Part shown: piece after piece, positions 14,626-22,731 of the stretch
Numbering within the stretch: the stretch's first letter is position 1
Layout: each line of letters begins with the position of its first letter
Source of the DNA: Prevotella sp. UBA4330
GTDB taxonomy: Bacteria > Bacteroidota > Bacteroidia > Bacteroidales > Bacteroidaceae
Assembly: GCA_002394385.1 (NCBI GenBank)
Contig: DGTS01000038.1
Coordinates: 1 to 64,000 of the forward strand
Reading direction: 5' to 3'
Length of the DNA stretch: 64,000 nt
Made by a program: the position numbers and the translations under genes
Notes under the pieces: model-generated
Seen by the model: only the letters and a program-made list of their open reading frames with translations
Told to the model about the DNA's origin: nothing
Databases searched by the model: none

Positions 14626-14651
14626 TTTATGGAAAGTGGCAGATTGCTTTT

Positions 14652-15758
14652 TCAGCCTACTCTGCCTCTTTCTTTTCTGTACTCTGATACCGAAACACCG
14701 ACAAGTTTCTGGAAGATGCGGTAGAAATAAGGACGGTCGTTGAAGCCCGTGAGACTTATCAAATCGCTTATCTTTATCGACGGATTCTCGTCAATAAGTC
14801 GTTTCGCCTCTTCTATGCGCATGCTTATGCGCCAACTGCGGAAATCCGCACCTACATAGTTGTGAAAATACTTGCGCAGGGTGGCACTGGTGGTACCCAG
14901 TTGACATGCTATCTCTTCCACCGAACAATCAGACTCTACAAACTTCTTTTCGCTCACCCATTCGTTGATTCTCGACCTTAATTTCTCTACATCGACCTGA
15001 GAAAACTTCTCCTTCTCCTCGTTCGGCTTATTGACGCACGGTTCTTTTTCATAGGCACGCGTTATGAGTTGCGCATACTGCTGATAATTTATGAATGAAA
15101 CTGTGATAAAAAGGAAGTAAAGAGTGAATAGAGGGGTGAGTATTATGTTTATCATGTGATTGTCATATATGAGAAGCAAGGCCAGAATACCGACAGCCAG
15201 AGCCGACCAAAAGGTCCACTTTATCCATCGCATGCGATAGAGAAGTTCTTCTTCCTCATAGAAATCCATCATCTGCCTCTTGAACACCTTATAACTCCTC
15301 ACGAAAAGCCATGTATATGCAGCCATCAGCGCAACATAGCCGAGAATGCACACATAATAGGCAACATAGAAGGCATCCTGGGGTAAGATAAAACGCGCGA
15401 CGAAAAGAAAAGCAGAAACCAGAAAGATGACTGAAACCTGTAACAAAACCCTGCGTGCGGTGACTATAGCAGGACGGATGAAAATGAGAGCCACCATAGT
15501 GAACATCATTGCCTGAATACCACCGATAAATATCGTCAGCACACCCGTGAGCGCCTCTTGCTTACCGTCATACTCCATACCAGCCTGTAGCATGTTGGCG
15601 ACGCCAAAAACAACAAATGCCGCACACAAGCACCATCGGGCAGAACGGTACTTCTCCAGCGACTCATTCTGGCGTATCGTAACACCCATCAGGACCAAAG
15701 AAAGGACTATCGACGTGACGGCGCACATAAAGAGCGTAAAGGAATAATATACTGGCAT
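14652..15758 (-). CDS. AraC-family regulator with membrane-embedded N-terminal domain
   Basis: The 368-residue protein has about six or seven hydrophobic helices in its first 240 residues (for example FTLFMCAVTSIVLSLVLMGV and YVAYYVCILGYVALMAAYTW) and a cytoplasmic AraC-type double helix-turn-helix at the C-terminus: CSVEEIACQLGTTSATLRKY and IKISDLISLTGFNDRPYFYR. It is probably a one-component sensor that reads a signal in the membrane and binds DNA directly. The start at 15758 is chosen because a -7 element (TACCTTTG on the minus strand, 15781-15788) lies between it and the longer ATG at 15803, which would fall upstream of the transcript start. It is divergent from the lipoprotein operon at 16027, a plausible target. 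Confidence 0.88.
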   Translation of the reverse strand: MPVYYSFTLFMCAVTSIVLSLVLMGVTIRQNESLEKYRSARWCLCAAFVVFGVANMLQAGMEYDGKQEALTGVLTIFIGGIQAMMFTMVALIFIRPAIVTARRVLLQVSVIFLVSAFLFVARFILPQDAFYVAYYVCILGYVALMAAYTWLFVRSYKVFKRQMMDFYEEEELLYRMRWIKWTFWSALAVGILALLLIYDNHMINIILTPLFTLYFLFITVSFINYQQYAQLITRAYEKEPCVNKPNEEKEKFSQVDVEKLRSRINEWVSEKKFVESDCSVEEIACQLGTTSATLRKYFHNYVGADFRSWRISMRIEEAKRLIDENPSIKISDLISLTGFNDRPYFYRIFQKLVGVSVSEYRKERGRVG

Positions 15759-15780
15759 AGGGAACTCTCTGTTTGGATTG

Positions 15781-15788
15781 CAAAGGTA
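15781..15788 (-). promoter_or_regulatory. -7 element for the AraC-family regulator
   Basis: TACCTTTG on the minus strand, an exact TAnnTTTG match 23 bp upstream of the ATG at 15758. It decides the start codon of that gene. Confidence 0.65.
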
Positions 15789-15836
15789 AAGAAAAAATCC
15801 CAAAAAAAGAAAACATTACATAAGAAATAACCTCGA

Positions 15837-15878
15837 TAGTGCCATCTTCGACATTTATAGTGCCATCTTCGACATTTA
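15837..15878. repeat. Two adjacent 21-bp direct repeats between divergent genes
   Basis: The 21-bp word beginning TAGTGCCATCTTCGACATTT occurs twice in tandem (15837-15857 and 15858-15878) between the AraC-type regulator and the lipoprotein operon. Paired direct repeats of this size are what AraC-family proteins often bind, so it is a candidate operator. This is an inference from position. Confidence 0.6.
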
Positions 15879-15903
15879 TTGATATTCTTTTCTGCTCCCC
15901 GAT

Positions 15904-15936
15904 TGTGGACTTTTTGTTTTTATTAAAAACTCCACA
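15904..15936. repeat. GTGGACTTTTT hairpin
   Basis: GTGGACTTTTT pairs with AAAAACTCCAC around a T/A-rich loop, with one mismatch. It resembles the hairpin at 10013-10054. It lies upstream of the promoter at 15969. Confidence 0.5.
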
Positions 15937-15968
15937 CTATTTTGTTTGGGCGACACTCCGTTTTTATC

Positions 15969-15976
15969 TATTTTTG
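15969..15976 (+). promoter_or_regulatory. -7 element of the lipoprotein operon
   Basis: TATTTTTG followed by CAAAGG. The leader to the ATG at 16027 would be about 45 nt. Confidence 0.55.
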
Positions 15977-16026
15977 CAAAGGTAAATATCGTATCTTCTA
16001 TAAAACATTAATAATTCACATTTGAC

Positions 16027-16947
16027 ATGATTATGAGAAAAAAGACTTTATTGACATGCCTCATCATTGCAGCAATCGCTCTTGCTGCCTGCCAGGCTCA
16101 GGGAAATAAAATCAACGAAACCGCTACAGACATCGGCGGCAAGACATGGACCGACGGCTTCGAGTTCTTTACAGCAACGAAATGCGACAGCGGATTCAAC
16201 TGCGAGGGCGGCACTTTGCATGAGGGTGGCCTATTGTTCATGCTTGTGCCGACAGAAGAGGGATTCGTCTCTGCCAACGGGTTCAGAGGTGTTGACAAGA
16301 ACGATTCAGACTATTGGGAAGGATATGTCTTTAACGGTGAAGTGGGTGAGAAATATCTTCCAAAGAACTACGACGACAAGACGATGCTCGTTAGATACGA
16401 CAAAAACGGCAAGGCTATCGGCGTTTATTATGAAACTAAAAACATGGTTGAAACAATGAATGCTGACCTGATACGTTATATGTTTAGCGGGGAGTTCACT
16501 AAAGATGACGGTACCAAGGTGGTGTTCAGTGCCAAGAAAGCCGTGGTGACAGGACTAAGCGCAGAAACCACCACATACAAGATACCCACAGTATATGACA
16601 TGCCCAGCGCATATATAACATTAGGAAAAGAAACGTATCAAATAATACGCATCGATGAAGGGATAAAGGTACAGCCAGTTAAGCACGACCCGCAAGACGA
16701 GGAACTATGGGAAGAGTCGGGAACGCCCGTGACGCTGAAACGTGTGGCTGGCTCAGACGACCAGACAGGCATTCTTTCAAAACAACTGATGACCACCTCA
16801 CAACTGGAGTACTTCACCGAGGGAGAGCGCCAGAAAATGCTCGATGCTTTAAAGGTTAAGGGAGACAAGGCAAGTGAGATAGAAGTCATCAATATGCAAC
16901 TGTTAGAGGAAATCGCTGCCAAAGAGGTGGAAAACGCAACAGAATAA
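16027..16947 (+). CDS. Lipoprotein, unknown function (operon gene 1)
   Basis: The 306-residue precursor has a lipoprotein signal ending IALAAC (Cys22). A second ATG two codons in (16033) would serve equally. The mature part starts with a Cys-containing loop (TKCDSGFNCEGGTLHEGGLL) and contains many Gly/Asp turns and beta-type alternation, for example YWEGYVFNGEVGEKYLPKNY and KIPTVYDMPSAYITLGKETY. The last 60 residues are helical and charged. I recognise no family. It is the first of three genes with gaps of 22 bp and then an overlap, so the three lipoproteins are probably made together, under the divergent AraC-type regulator or the promoter at 15969. Confidence 0.75.
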   Translation: MIMRKKTLLTCLIIAAIALAACQAQGNKINETATDIGGKTWTDGFEFFTATKCDSGFNCEGGTLHEGGLLFMLVPTEEGFVSANGFRGVDKNDSDYWEGYVFNGEVGEKYLPKNYDDKTMLVRYDKNGKAIGVYYETKNMVETMNADLIRYMFSGEFTKDDGTKVVFSAKKAVVTGLSAETTTYKIPTVYDMPSAYITLGKETYQIIRIDEGIKVQPVKHDPQDEELWEESGTPVTLKRVAGSDDQTGILSKQLMTTSQLEYFTEGERQKMLDALKVKGDKASEIEVINMQLLEEIAAKEVENATE

Positions 16948-16969
16948 CAACTCCATAAAAAAGACTGTA

Positions 16970-17572
16970 ATGAAAAAGACTTTTGTTAGTATTGTCATTT
17001 TAACTATGATGACGTTAGGAACTGTTCTGGTTTCTTGTACAAGTAAGACATCTGATAACACACGACAGGAGGATACCTCTGCTGTCACAGACAGCACCAT
17101 CTTCGTGACAGCCGAGAGCAATATCAAGGCACACCAAGAGGATATCCAGGCATTGTGGAAGTTATCTTTCGGTGAAGAGAAGAAAATCGCCTACTACCAT
17201 CTTGCCAAAGACTATGCTTTCATCAGTACCGAAGACGGCAAAGACGGACTTCTACTGTCTTTCTACAAAGACATGAAAGACATCGACAATTTTGATGGTG
17301 TCCCCGTCAGCGAAGGGCAGGAACTGTTTTTTCAGGGCAACGCACTGATCGTCAAGGACAAAAACAAGACCACCTATTTCGAGAAGACCGAAAAAGAGGG
17401 CTTTAACGAACTCTTCACAGTAACCGAGAAGGACGGCAAGAAAGTCTATACAGACGACCTCGGCAAACCATATCAGGAGAAAGAAGCACAAAAGTTCTTA
17501 GAAGGGATAAACAAGGAAACAGCAATATCACTCAACGAAATCATGGGAGAAAAGAAAATCTATAAGAAATGA
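16970..17572 (+). CDS. Lipoprotein, unknown function (operon gene 2)
   Basis: The 200-residue precursor has a signal peptide ending TVLVSC (Cys23), a short Ser/Thr/Asp-rich linker and an acidic globular part with YYHLAKDYAFISTEDGKDGL, FFQGNALIVKDKNKTTYFEK and a helical C-terminus. No family is recognised. Its TGA overlaps the ATG of the following DUF3298 gene by 4 bp (ATGA at 17569-17572), so the two are translationally coupled and probably work together in the envelope. Confidence 0.75.
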   Translation: MKKTFVSIVILTMMTLGTVLVSCTSKTSDNTRQEDTSAVTDSTIFVTAESNIKAHQEDIQALWKLSFGEEKKIAYYHLAKDYAFISTEDGKDGLLLSFYKDMKDIDNFDGVPVSEGQELFFQGNALIVKDKNKTTYFEKTEKEGFNELFTVTEKDGKKVYTDDLGKPYQEKEAQKFLEGINKETAISLNEIMGEKKIYKK

Positions 17573-18381
17573 AAAAAATATTGTGTTTCGCTAGTGTATT
17601 GATTGCACTGATGGCATGCGCCAACATCGATGGAACGGGCAAAAATGATACTTCTCTGAAGAAAGACAGCATCACCGACTCCATCAGTTTACGTGAAGGA
17701 AAGCATGACATCACGGCAATAGTAAAGATTGTAGTGCCTGTAGGCAATGAGGCTCTTAACAAGGGCGTTTGCGACTTCATAATGAATGCCATAAGATATA
17801 ACGACAGTACAAAAATAACCGTTATCGCTCCAGACGTTAAGTCGTTGGCACAGAGCATGCTCGACAGTATTTCCAGTATGCTGAAAGGTGCAACATTCTA
17901 TGAGGGGGAAGAGTCAAGTGGTCCACCTCTATGGCATAATGTTGAAGCAAGCATATTAGACGAGACCGCAAAGACAATAACCATCGGTATCATGCAAGAT
18001 ATTTATCTTGGCGGTCCTCATGGTTCGGCGTTGGTCGAGGGAGCCACATTCAACAAGGCAGACGGCAAAAGACTCGATGCAAGCATCTTTGCGCAGGACA
18101 AACTCACCGACATAAAGAAGGAGGTGACCGAAGGACTGAAGGAGTTCTTCGGCCCACTCGGCAATGAGGAAGACTCGCCATTAAAAGACGAGAACGGAAA
18201 AGACAAAATAGTGGAACTGCCAGAAAAGGGCATTTACATCAACAAAGACAGTGTAGTGTTCATCTATCAACAATACGAGATTGCACCATACGCCTATGGA
18301 ATTCCCTCCACAGCCCTCTCACTGAAAGACATGAAGAAGAAAGGTTTGCTCGAGCCTGAGTTCGCTAAAAATGTTGAGTAG
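17569..18381 (+). CDS. DUF3298 (RsiV-type) lipoprotein, paralogue
   Basis: The 270-residue lipoprotein (signal ending LIALMAC) is a paralogue of the protein at 9147-9935. They share NI-GTGKND after the lipid cysteine, IVKIVVPVGNEALNKG, QDIYLGGPHGSALVEGATFN and the C-terminal VVFIYQQYEIAPYAYGIPST. These are the marks of the DUF3298 domain known from the lysozyme-binding anti-sigma RsiV. Here there is no transmembrane anti-sigma portion, only a lipid anchor, so it would act purely outside the inner membrane. It is the third gene of the operon starting at 16027 and overlaps gene 2 by 4 bp. The ligand is unknown. Confidence 0.82.
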   Translation: MKKILCFASVLIALMACANIDGTGKNDTSLKKDSITDSISLREGKHDITAIVKIVVPVGNEALNKGVCDFIMNAIRYNDSTKITVIAPDVKSLAQSMLDSISSMLKGATFYEGEESSGPPLWHNVEASILDETAKTITIGIMQDIYLGGPHGSALVEGATFNKADGKRLDASIFAQDKLTDIKKEVTEGLKEFFGPLGNEEDSPLKDENGKDKIVELPEKGIYINKDSVVFIYQQYEIAPYAYGIPSTALSLKDMKKKGLLEPEFAKNVE

Positions 18382-18419
18382 TGAGGGTTGATGGTTCTTT
18401 CTCCGCTTTGAAGGAATCC

Positions 18420-18944
18420 TCAACGCTCATTAATAAAACGCGCTACGCCTTTACTGATACTTTGGAGTCCGAACTTCTCGGGCTCCAAATCTTTTATATA
18501 CACCCACTGGGCATCGGCAGCATCATCGTGAGCCACAACATTGTCAGCATTCTCGACGGTACAGAGGTAGAACGAGTCGATGGTGGGAATGTTCAAGCCA
18601 CTGTAAAGATAGGTGTTGGGCAACGAGAAAAGGAAACGGACGGAGGTGACGGTGAGTCCCGTCTCTTCCTTCACCTCGCGCTTTACGCCCTCCTCCGATG
18701 TCTCGCCGATGTCGCAAAAACCACCGGGGAGGTCGAGAGAGCCCTTCGCCGGCTCGTTCCTGCGGCGCACCACGAGCACCCTGCCCTGCCCATCAACGAT
18801 AAACGCCGCAGTGGCGGCAGAGGGGTTCATGAACATCTCGAACCCACACTCCCGACACTTCTTGCTCTTGAAAGAGTTCTCCCCGAACTCACTCGACCCA
18901 CATACAGGGCAATAACTGAACTTCTCTAACGGATGTTTTGACAT
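18420..18944 (-). CDS. Nudix hydrolase with N-terminal zinc ribbon
   Basis: The 174-residue protein has a zinc ribbon (CPVC at 12-15 and CREC at 30-33) and then a Nudix fold with the box GGFCDIGETSEEGVKREVKE followed by ETGL (from Gly75), matching GX5EX7REUXEEXGU. Nudix enzymes cleave nucleoside diphosphates linked to another group; the zinc ribbon plus Nudix layout resembles NADH-pyrophosphatase-like relatives, though the protein is shorter than NudC. The substrate cannot be told. The ATG at 18944 is chosen because the 39 extra residues of the longer frame encode the 'TTTATGTC' intergenic repeat and have no family resemblance. Confidence 0.9.
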   Translation of the reverse strand: MSKHPLEKFSYCPVCGSSEFGENSFKSKKCRECGFEMFMNPSAATAAFIVDGQGRVLVVRRRNEPAKGSLDLPGGFCDIGETSEEGVKREVKEETGLTVTSVRFLFSLPNTYLYSGLNIPTIDSFYLCTVENADNVVAHDDAADAQWVYIKDLEPEKFGLQSISKGVARFINER

Positions 18945-18977
18945 AAAGACATATTGTTTAGACAGAAAGACAAAAAG
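18940..18977. repeat. 'CTTTATGTCTTT' repeat, copy 2
   Basis: On the minus strand this reads CTTTTTGTCTTTCTGTCTAA and continues with AATATGTCTTTATGTC. It matches the word at 1534-1581 and is inverted relative to 19429-19470. It runs into the start codon of the Nudix gene. The pair brackets the GxxExxY gene. Confidence 0.6.
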
Positions 18978-19005
18978 ATTTTGGACTGGAAGACATTGAG
19001 GTCTG

Positions 19006-19416
19006 TTATTTGAATGGACAGCGGTATTGGCGATACTTCCTTTTACATTGAAGAGTTTCACCGCCGAAATTAATCAATAGACCGTTGTCTATACGCAGAG
19101 CATTGAGATAATTAACCAGTTGAACTTCGTTAGCAGCACAAAGTGATTGATTGGCTTTTAATTCAACTATAACATTGTCATTAACAATTATATCTGCTCT
19201 ATACTGCCCCACTATCGTATCGTCATAAAAAACATTGATGGGAACTTCGGTCTTCACGTCAAGTCCACGTTTCTTCATTTCTATAAACATGGCATTCTTG
19301 TATATTTTCTCCTCGAATCCTTGCTTTAGTTGTCCGCGAACATGATAAGCGCAGTCGATAATGGTCTTTATCGTCTCTTCTACTTCAACATTCTTTGATT
19401 GGACTTCGGTTCCCAT
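19006..19416 (-). CDS. GxxExxY protein (PD-(D/E)XK nuclease-like)
   Basis: The 136-residue protein belongs to the GxxExxY family (PDDEXK_3): the naming motif is GFEEKIY (around 35-41). The nuclease-like core follows: VGQYRADIIVNDNVIVELKA has the D...E.K pattern of PD-(D/E)XK enzymes, and QLVNYLNALRIDNGLLINFG is the usual C-terminal half. The family's biochemical role is not established. The gene is flanked on both sides by related short repeats in inverted orientation (18940-18977 and 19429-19470), as if it were a small cassette between the Nudix and esterase genes. GxxExxY genes occur in many copies and odd locations in Bacteroidetes genomes, which fits mobility. Confidence 0.9.
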   Translation of the reverse strand: MGTEVQSKNVEVEETIKTIIDCAYHVRGQLKQGFEEKIYKNAMFIEMKKRGLDVKTEVPINVFYDDTIVGQYRADIIVNDNVIVELKANQSLCAANEVQLVNYLNALRIDNGLLINFGGETLQCKRKYRQYRCPFK

Positions 19417-19428
19417 ATTCTATTAAAT

Positions 19429-19470
19429 ACTTTATGTCTTTCTGTCTAAAACTTTATGTCTTTCTGTCTG
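19429..19470. repeat. 'CTTTATGTCTTT' repeat, copies 3 and 4
   Basis: Two tandem copies of ACTTTATGTCTTTCTGTCTA, about 22 bp apart, directly upstream of the GxxExxY start and just before the stop of the esterase gene. Related to 18940-18977 and 1534-1581. Confidence 0.65.
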
Positions 19471-19472
19471 CA

Positions 19473-20921
19473 TTACCAGTTGTCCGTACGGAACGGGAAG
19501 AGGGGCAGACCAGCAGCGTTCTTCAGGTTGCCTATCTCGAAGTTGCGGAAACAGTAGCGGATGGCAACGGGGTTGGGAACATCGGGCGACCATATCTTTA
19601 TCGTCTCGTCCCAGTATCCGCCGCCCGGCTGCCAGAAGTGCTCGGCAATGGCCATGTGGAACTGGCGGTCCTCACCTGCAATCTCAAAGCCTGAGATTTC
19701 GTCGAAACGCGATATTGCACCGTAATCGTTGTTGAGGTGTATGTGAATGGCACCGTCAATCACCTTCATGTCCTTGAACGAAGGGCTTTGGCACCACATC
19801 TCCTTCATACCGTAAGTGCCGTTCAGCGCGAGCAGTGCCAGTCGCTGACCCACCTGGCGCTTCTGTGCCGGGTGTATCTGCTTGCTCTCGTATGTATAGG
19901 CAAGGTCATTGGTGCACACCAAGCCGCAGTTAGGGATTATCTGGGAAGCGCGGAACTGCTGCTCGCGTAGCAAGGCACCGGCGGTGCCGTTGGAGTCGTC
20001 ATACCAATAAGGAGCGATTTCAACGAAATAGAAAGGTATCTCGCCCAGTCCGAACTGGCTGCGCCATTGTTCAGCGAGAATCTTCATGCGGTCAGAATAC
20101 TGGTTGCCTGGATCGCCCACATTAGAGCAACCTTGATAGTAGATGATGCCCTTTACGGTATATTTCAATATGGGATTGAACGTTCCGTTGCCCCATACCA
20201 GTGCACGGTGATAGTCCCATTCGCGCTTAAAAGCAACGATTCCATCGGAGTCTGTCGGCTCAGTGGTGTATTTCTCAAGGTTCTCCTTGGTGAGCCAACT
20301 CTCCACTCTCGTGCCACCCTTGTTCGCCATGATGAGTCCCACAGGAATGTCAAGAGCCTTGTTCAGTGTCTTGGCGAAGAAATAGCCCGTTGCCGATGCC
20401 TCGCTGATGGTTTGCGAACCTATTTCCTTCCACTCGCAGTTGGCATCCTCAAGGGGTGTCATGCTCATCACGCTCGGTATCTTAACGTAGTGTATTCCCT
20501 TATAGTTGCGTGCGTCAATCACCTCGTCCATATAACCCTCCACAGGGCATTGTCCGAAGCCCTTCATCGGCATTTCCATGTTGCTCTGTCCCGCGCATAC
20601 CCATACCTCGCCTGCAAGGACATTGTTCAATGTCACTTTTTCTCCATCGTCGAAGGTGATGCTCAGCGGCGTGTAACTGGCGGCAGGAGTGCGCACCGTA
20701 AGTAAAAATTTGCCCATTTCATCGGCCTTTGCCTCATACTTGGCGTTGCTCCAACTCACCGTGACCTTCACTCGTTCTCCAGGTTTTGCCTCTCCCCACA
20801 AGCGGGCGTCACTATTCTGTTGAAGAATCATGTTGTCGCCGAGCACATGCGGCAACTTCACCTTGGCTTGTGCGCCGGCCACAACAAATGCCAGCGCAGC
20901 AGTAAACAGTAATTTTTTCAT
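19473..20921 (-). CDS. Sialate O-acetylesterase-like SGNH hydrolase
   Basis: The 482-residue protein has a signal peptide (MKKLLFTAALAFVVAGAQA) and the sialate-O-acetylesterase architecture. An N-terminal beta domain (KLPHVLGDNMILQQNSDARL) comes first, then the catalytic block I motif VWVCAGQSNMEMPM with Ser113, and later GIIYYQGCSN and the Asp/His-type motif QIHPAQKRQVGQRLALLAL. Enzymes of this group remove acetyl groups from sialic acids or from plant polysaccharides such as xylan; which applies here is not decided by sequence. The ATG at 20921 gives a proper signal peptide; the ATG at 20954 adds 11 residues. It is divergent from another esterase at 21017, so the two may handle the same acetylated glycan. 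Confidence 0.9.
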   Translation of the reverse strand: MKKLLFTAALAFVVAGAQAKVKLPHVLGDNMILQQNSDARLWGEAKPGERVKVTVSWSNAKYEAKADEMGKFLLTVRTPAASYTPLSITFDDGEKVTLNNVLAGEVWVCAGQSNMEMPMKGFGQCPVEGYMDEVIDARNYKGIHYVKIPSVMSMTPLEDANCEWKEIGSQTISEASATGYFFAKTLNKALDIPVGLIMANKGGTRVESWLTKENLEKYTTEPTDSDGIVAFKREWDYHRALVWGNGTFNPILKYTVKGIIYYQGCSNVGDPGNQYSDRMKILAEQWRSQFGLGEIPFYFVEIAPYWYDDSNGTAGALLREQQFRASQIIPNCGLVCTNDLAYTYESKQIHPAQKRQVGQRLALLALNGTYGMKEMWCQSPSFKDMKVIDGAIHIHLNNDYGAISRFDEISGFEIAGEDRQFHMAIAEHFWQPGGGYWDETIKIWSPDVPNPVAIRYCFRNFEIGNLKNAAGLPLFPFRTDNW

Positions 20922-20971
20922 TATTCTAATAGGTTTTGAAATAAATTTGTGCAATATTACAAAAAAAATGG

Positions 20972-20979
20972 TATCTTTG
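20972..20979 (+). promoter_or_regulatory. -7 element for the esterase at 21017
   Basis: TATCTTTG followed by CAAATG, with a TTTG-containing stretch about 24 bp further upstream. Confidence 0.6.
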
Positions 20980-21016
20980 CAAATGTTTAATTCAATTTAA
21001 TGAAAAATCAACACCT

Positions 21017-21841
21017 ATGAATATCAGGACAATATTGCTTACAATCGGAATTATGACTATCTCTGCAACAGCATCGGCTCAGAAAGTGTTCGACATCGAC
21101 CTGTGGCCAAACGGACCGAAAGAGAAGAGCGTGGACAGGGAAGACACCGCGCGCGTTCGTGTCTTTCTGCCCGAAGAGAACAGGAACACGCGCCGTGCCG
21201 TGGTAATATGTCCGGGCGGAGGATACTCGCATCTGGCAATGCAGCACGAAGGATACGACTGGGCAACGTTCTTCAACAAGGAGGGCATCGCAGCCATAGT
21301 GCTGAAGTACCGCATGCCTCACGGCAAGTACGAGGTGCCCATCAGCGATGCCGAGGAGGCTATGCGACTGGTGAGACAGCATTCGGCAGAATGGCGCATC
21401 AACCCCGATGACGTGGGCATCATGGGCAGTTCGGCAGGCGGACATCTCGCCTCAACCATCGCCACACACTCGGTGAAAGAGGCAAAACCAAACTTCCAGA
21501 TACTCTTCTATCCTGTAATCTCGATGAATCCCGAGTTCACCCATCGCGGCTCTCACGACAATCTGCTCGGCGAGAAACCACGGAAGAAACGCGAAATAGA
21601 ATACAGCAACGACATGCAGGTGAGCCGCACCACGCCGAGAGCATGGATAGCACTGAGTTTCAACGACGATGTGGTGATGCCGATAAACGGCAGCAACTAC
21701 TACACCGAACTTTACAAGCACGACGTTCCAGCCTGCATCCATGTCTATCCTACGGGCGGTCACGGCTGGGGATTCCGCTCCTCGTTCGACTATCACATCG
21801 AGATGCTGCTCGAACTGAAGGCCTGGCTCAAGAGTTTCTGA
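21017..21841 (+). CDS. Secreted alpha/beta hydrolase, acetyl-esterase type
   Basis: The 274-residue protein has a signal peptide ending ATASAQ and the carbohydrate-esterase-like alpha/beta fold. AVVICPGGGYSHLAMQHEGY contains the HGG-like oxyanion loop (here PGGGY), GIMGSSAGGHLAS holds the nucleophile Ser139, FNDDVVMP supplies the acid and GGHGWGF the histidine. Relatives (BD-FAE/AXE type) remove acetyl groups from xylan oligosaccharides or act on other esters. It faces the sialate-esterase-like gene across about 95 bp, so a shared role in deacetylating host or plant glycans is reasonable. The gene order and signal peptides place both in the periplasm or outside. Confidence 0.88.
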   Translation: MNIRTILLTIGIMTISATASAQKVFDIDLWPNGPKEKSVDREDTARVRVFLPEENRNTRRAVVICPGGGYSHLAMQHEGYDWATFFNKEGIAAIVLKYRMPHGKYEVPISDAEEAMRLVRQHSAEWRINPDDVGIMGSSAGGHLASTIATHSVKEAKPNFQILFYPVISMNPEFTHRGSHDNLLGEKPRKKREIEYSNDMQVSRTTPRAWIALSFNDDVVMPINGSNYYTELYKHDVPACIHVYPTGGHGWGFRSSFDYHIEMLLELKAWLKSF

Positions 21842-21872
21842 CAACTACAAGCAGGCAAGTAACGGCAAACGA

Positions 21873-22006
21873 AAAGCCGTTTCATAACCTCTTGGCTTTC
21901 AAGAAGATATAAAACGGCTAACAATGTTATTAACTTTGTTGAACAAAGTTATTAAGATTGTCGAACAAAGTTATTAAGATTGTTCAACAAAGTTAATAAC
22001 ATTGTT
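21873..22006. repeat. Inverted repeats between convergent genes
   Basis: AGCCGTTT/AAACGGCT (about 21878-21919) forms a first hairpin. A second inverted repeat has 27-nt perfect arms (21920-21946 and 21980-22006), each made of AACAATGTTATTAACTTTGT plus seven more bases, and encloses further direct copies of GAACAAAGTTATTAAGATTG. It separates the esterase (plus) from the small secreted protein (minus) and could serve as a two-way terminator. Confidence 0.75.
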
Positions 22007-22049
22007 TCGCAGTTTGATATAGTTTACATTCCGATTGATGTCCTCTTGC

Positions 22050-22712
22050 CTATTCACTCCAAAACTGAGGGAAGCGCATAAGGCGTTTATCGTAATCGTA
22101 ATTCAGTTTTATCTTGCCATTCTCCGACAACTCATCGATGATGGTTTGCGGCAAGTCGCCCCTGGTTTCCGCTATTTCGAGAGCGATGTCGAGCATCTCG
22201 TCCCAGAACCATTTGGCGTACTGACTGTCTTTCTCGTCGGCAGCGATAGAGCCAGTGTAACGCACATCCTTGATATCTATGGTCACTCTGAGTTGCGTTC
22301 CACCATTCAGAGAAGTCACTATCTCATTCTCCTTGCGCTGTCTTTTCAACAGGCGAGCCCATCGCTTGTCCTCTTTCTTCTTGCGCTTAACGTCCTGCTT
22401 CAGTCTTTTGTAGATTTTGTCTATTACAGAGTCGCCCACCTCCTGTTCGTAGGAGTTGACATCTACATTCAATACTCGTTTCTGTCCCGAGCCTTTCTTT
22501 ACTAAAGAAAAGGTGTTGTTGTGAGCCCTTACCCCTGAGCCGTGCTGAGACTTCATCAACTGTCCGTATTTCACGTAGAGACGAACCTCTGGTCCATAGT
22601 TGTTATATTCCACTTTGAAGAGAGTCTTAACGCCGGGATTCTTCTCCTGTGCATTCATCGTGACAAACAGGAATAGTGAAATTGTTATTATTACGAAGAA
22701 TCTTCTGTTCAT
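22050..22712 (-). CDS. Small secreted protein, unknown (third of three)
   Basis: The 220-residue precursor has a signal peptide (MNRRFFVIITISLFLFVTMNAQ). The mature part has beta-like segments, then a strongly basic helix (DSVIDKIYKRLKQDVKRKKK and ARLLKRQRKENEIV), then LNGGTQLRVTIDIKDVRYTG and a C-terminal helix with IIDELSENGKIKLNYDY. The same order of elements is found in the neighbour at 22732-23370 (DSVIDVIYPILKKAVAKKKK, GGNMRSVRINIKDVKY, DEMTENGKFSLPF), so the two are paralogues. The family is not known to me. It lies 19 bp after that neighbour and is likely in the same operon. The basic coiled segment could bind a polyanion or a partner protein. Confidence 0.7.
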   Translation of the reverse strand: MNRRFFVIITISLFLFVTMNAQEKNPGVKTLFKVEYNNYGPEVRLYVKYGQLMKSQHGSGVRAHNNTFSLVKKGSGQKRVLNVDVNSYEQEVGDSVIDKIYKRLKQDVKRKKKEDKRWARLLKRQRKENEIVTSLNGGTQLRVTIDIKDVRYTGSIAADEKDSQYAKWFWDEMLDIALEIAETRGDLPQTIIDELSENGKIKLNYDYDKRLMRFPQFWSE

Positions 22713-22731
22713 AGTTTGTAGGATTTAACGC

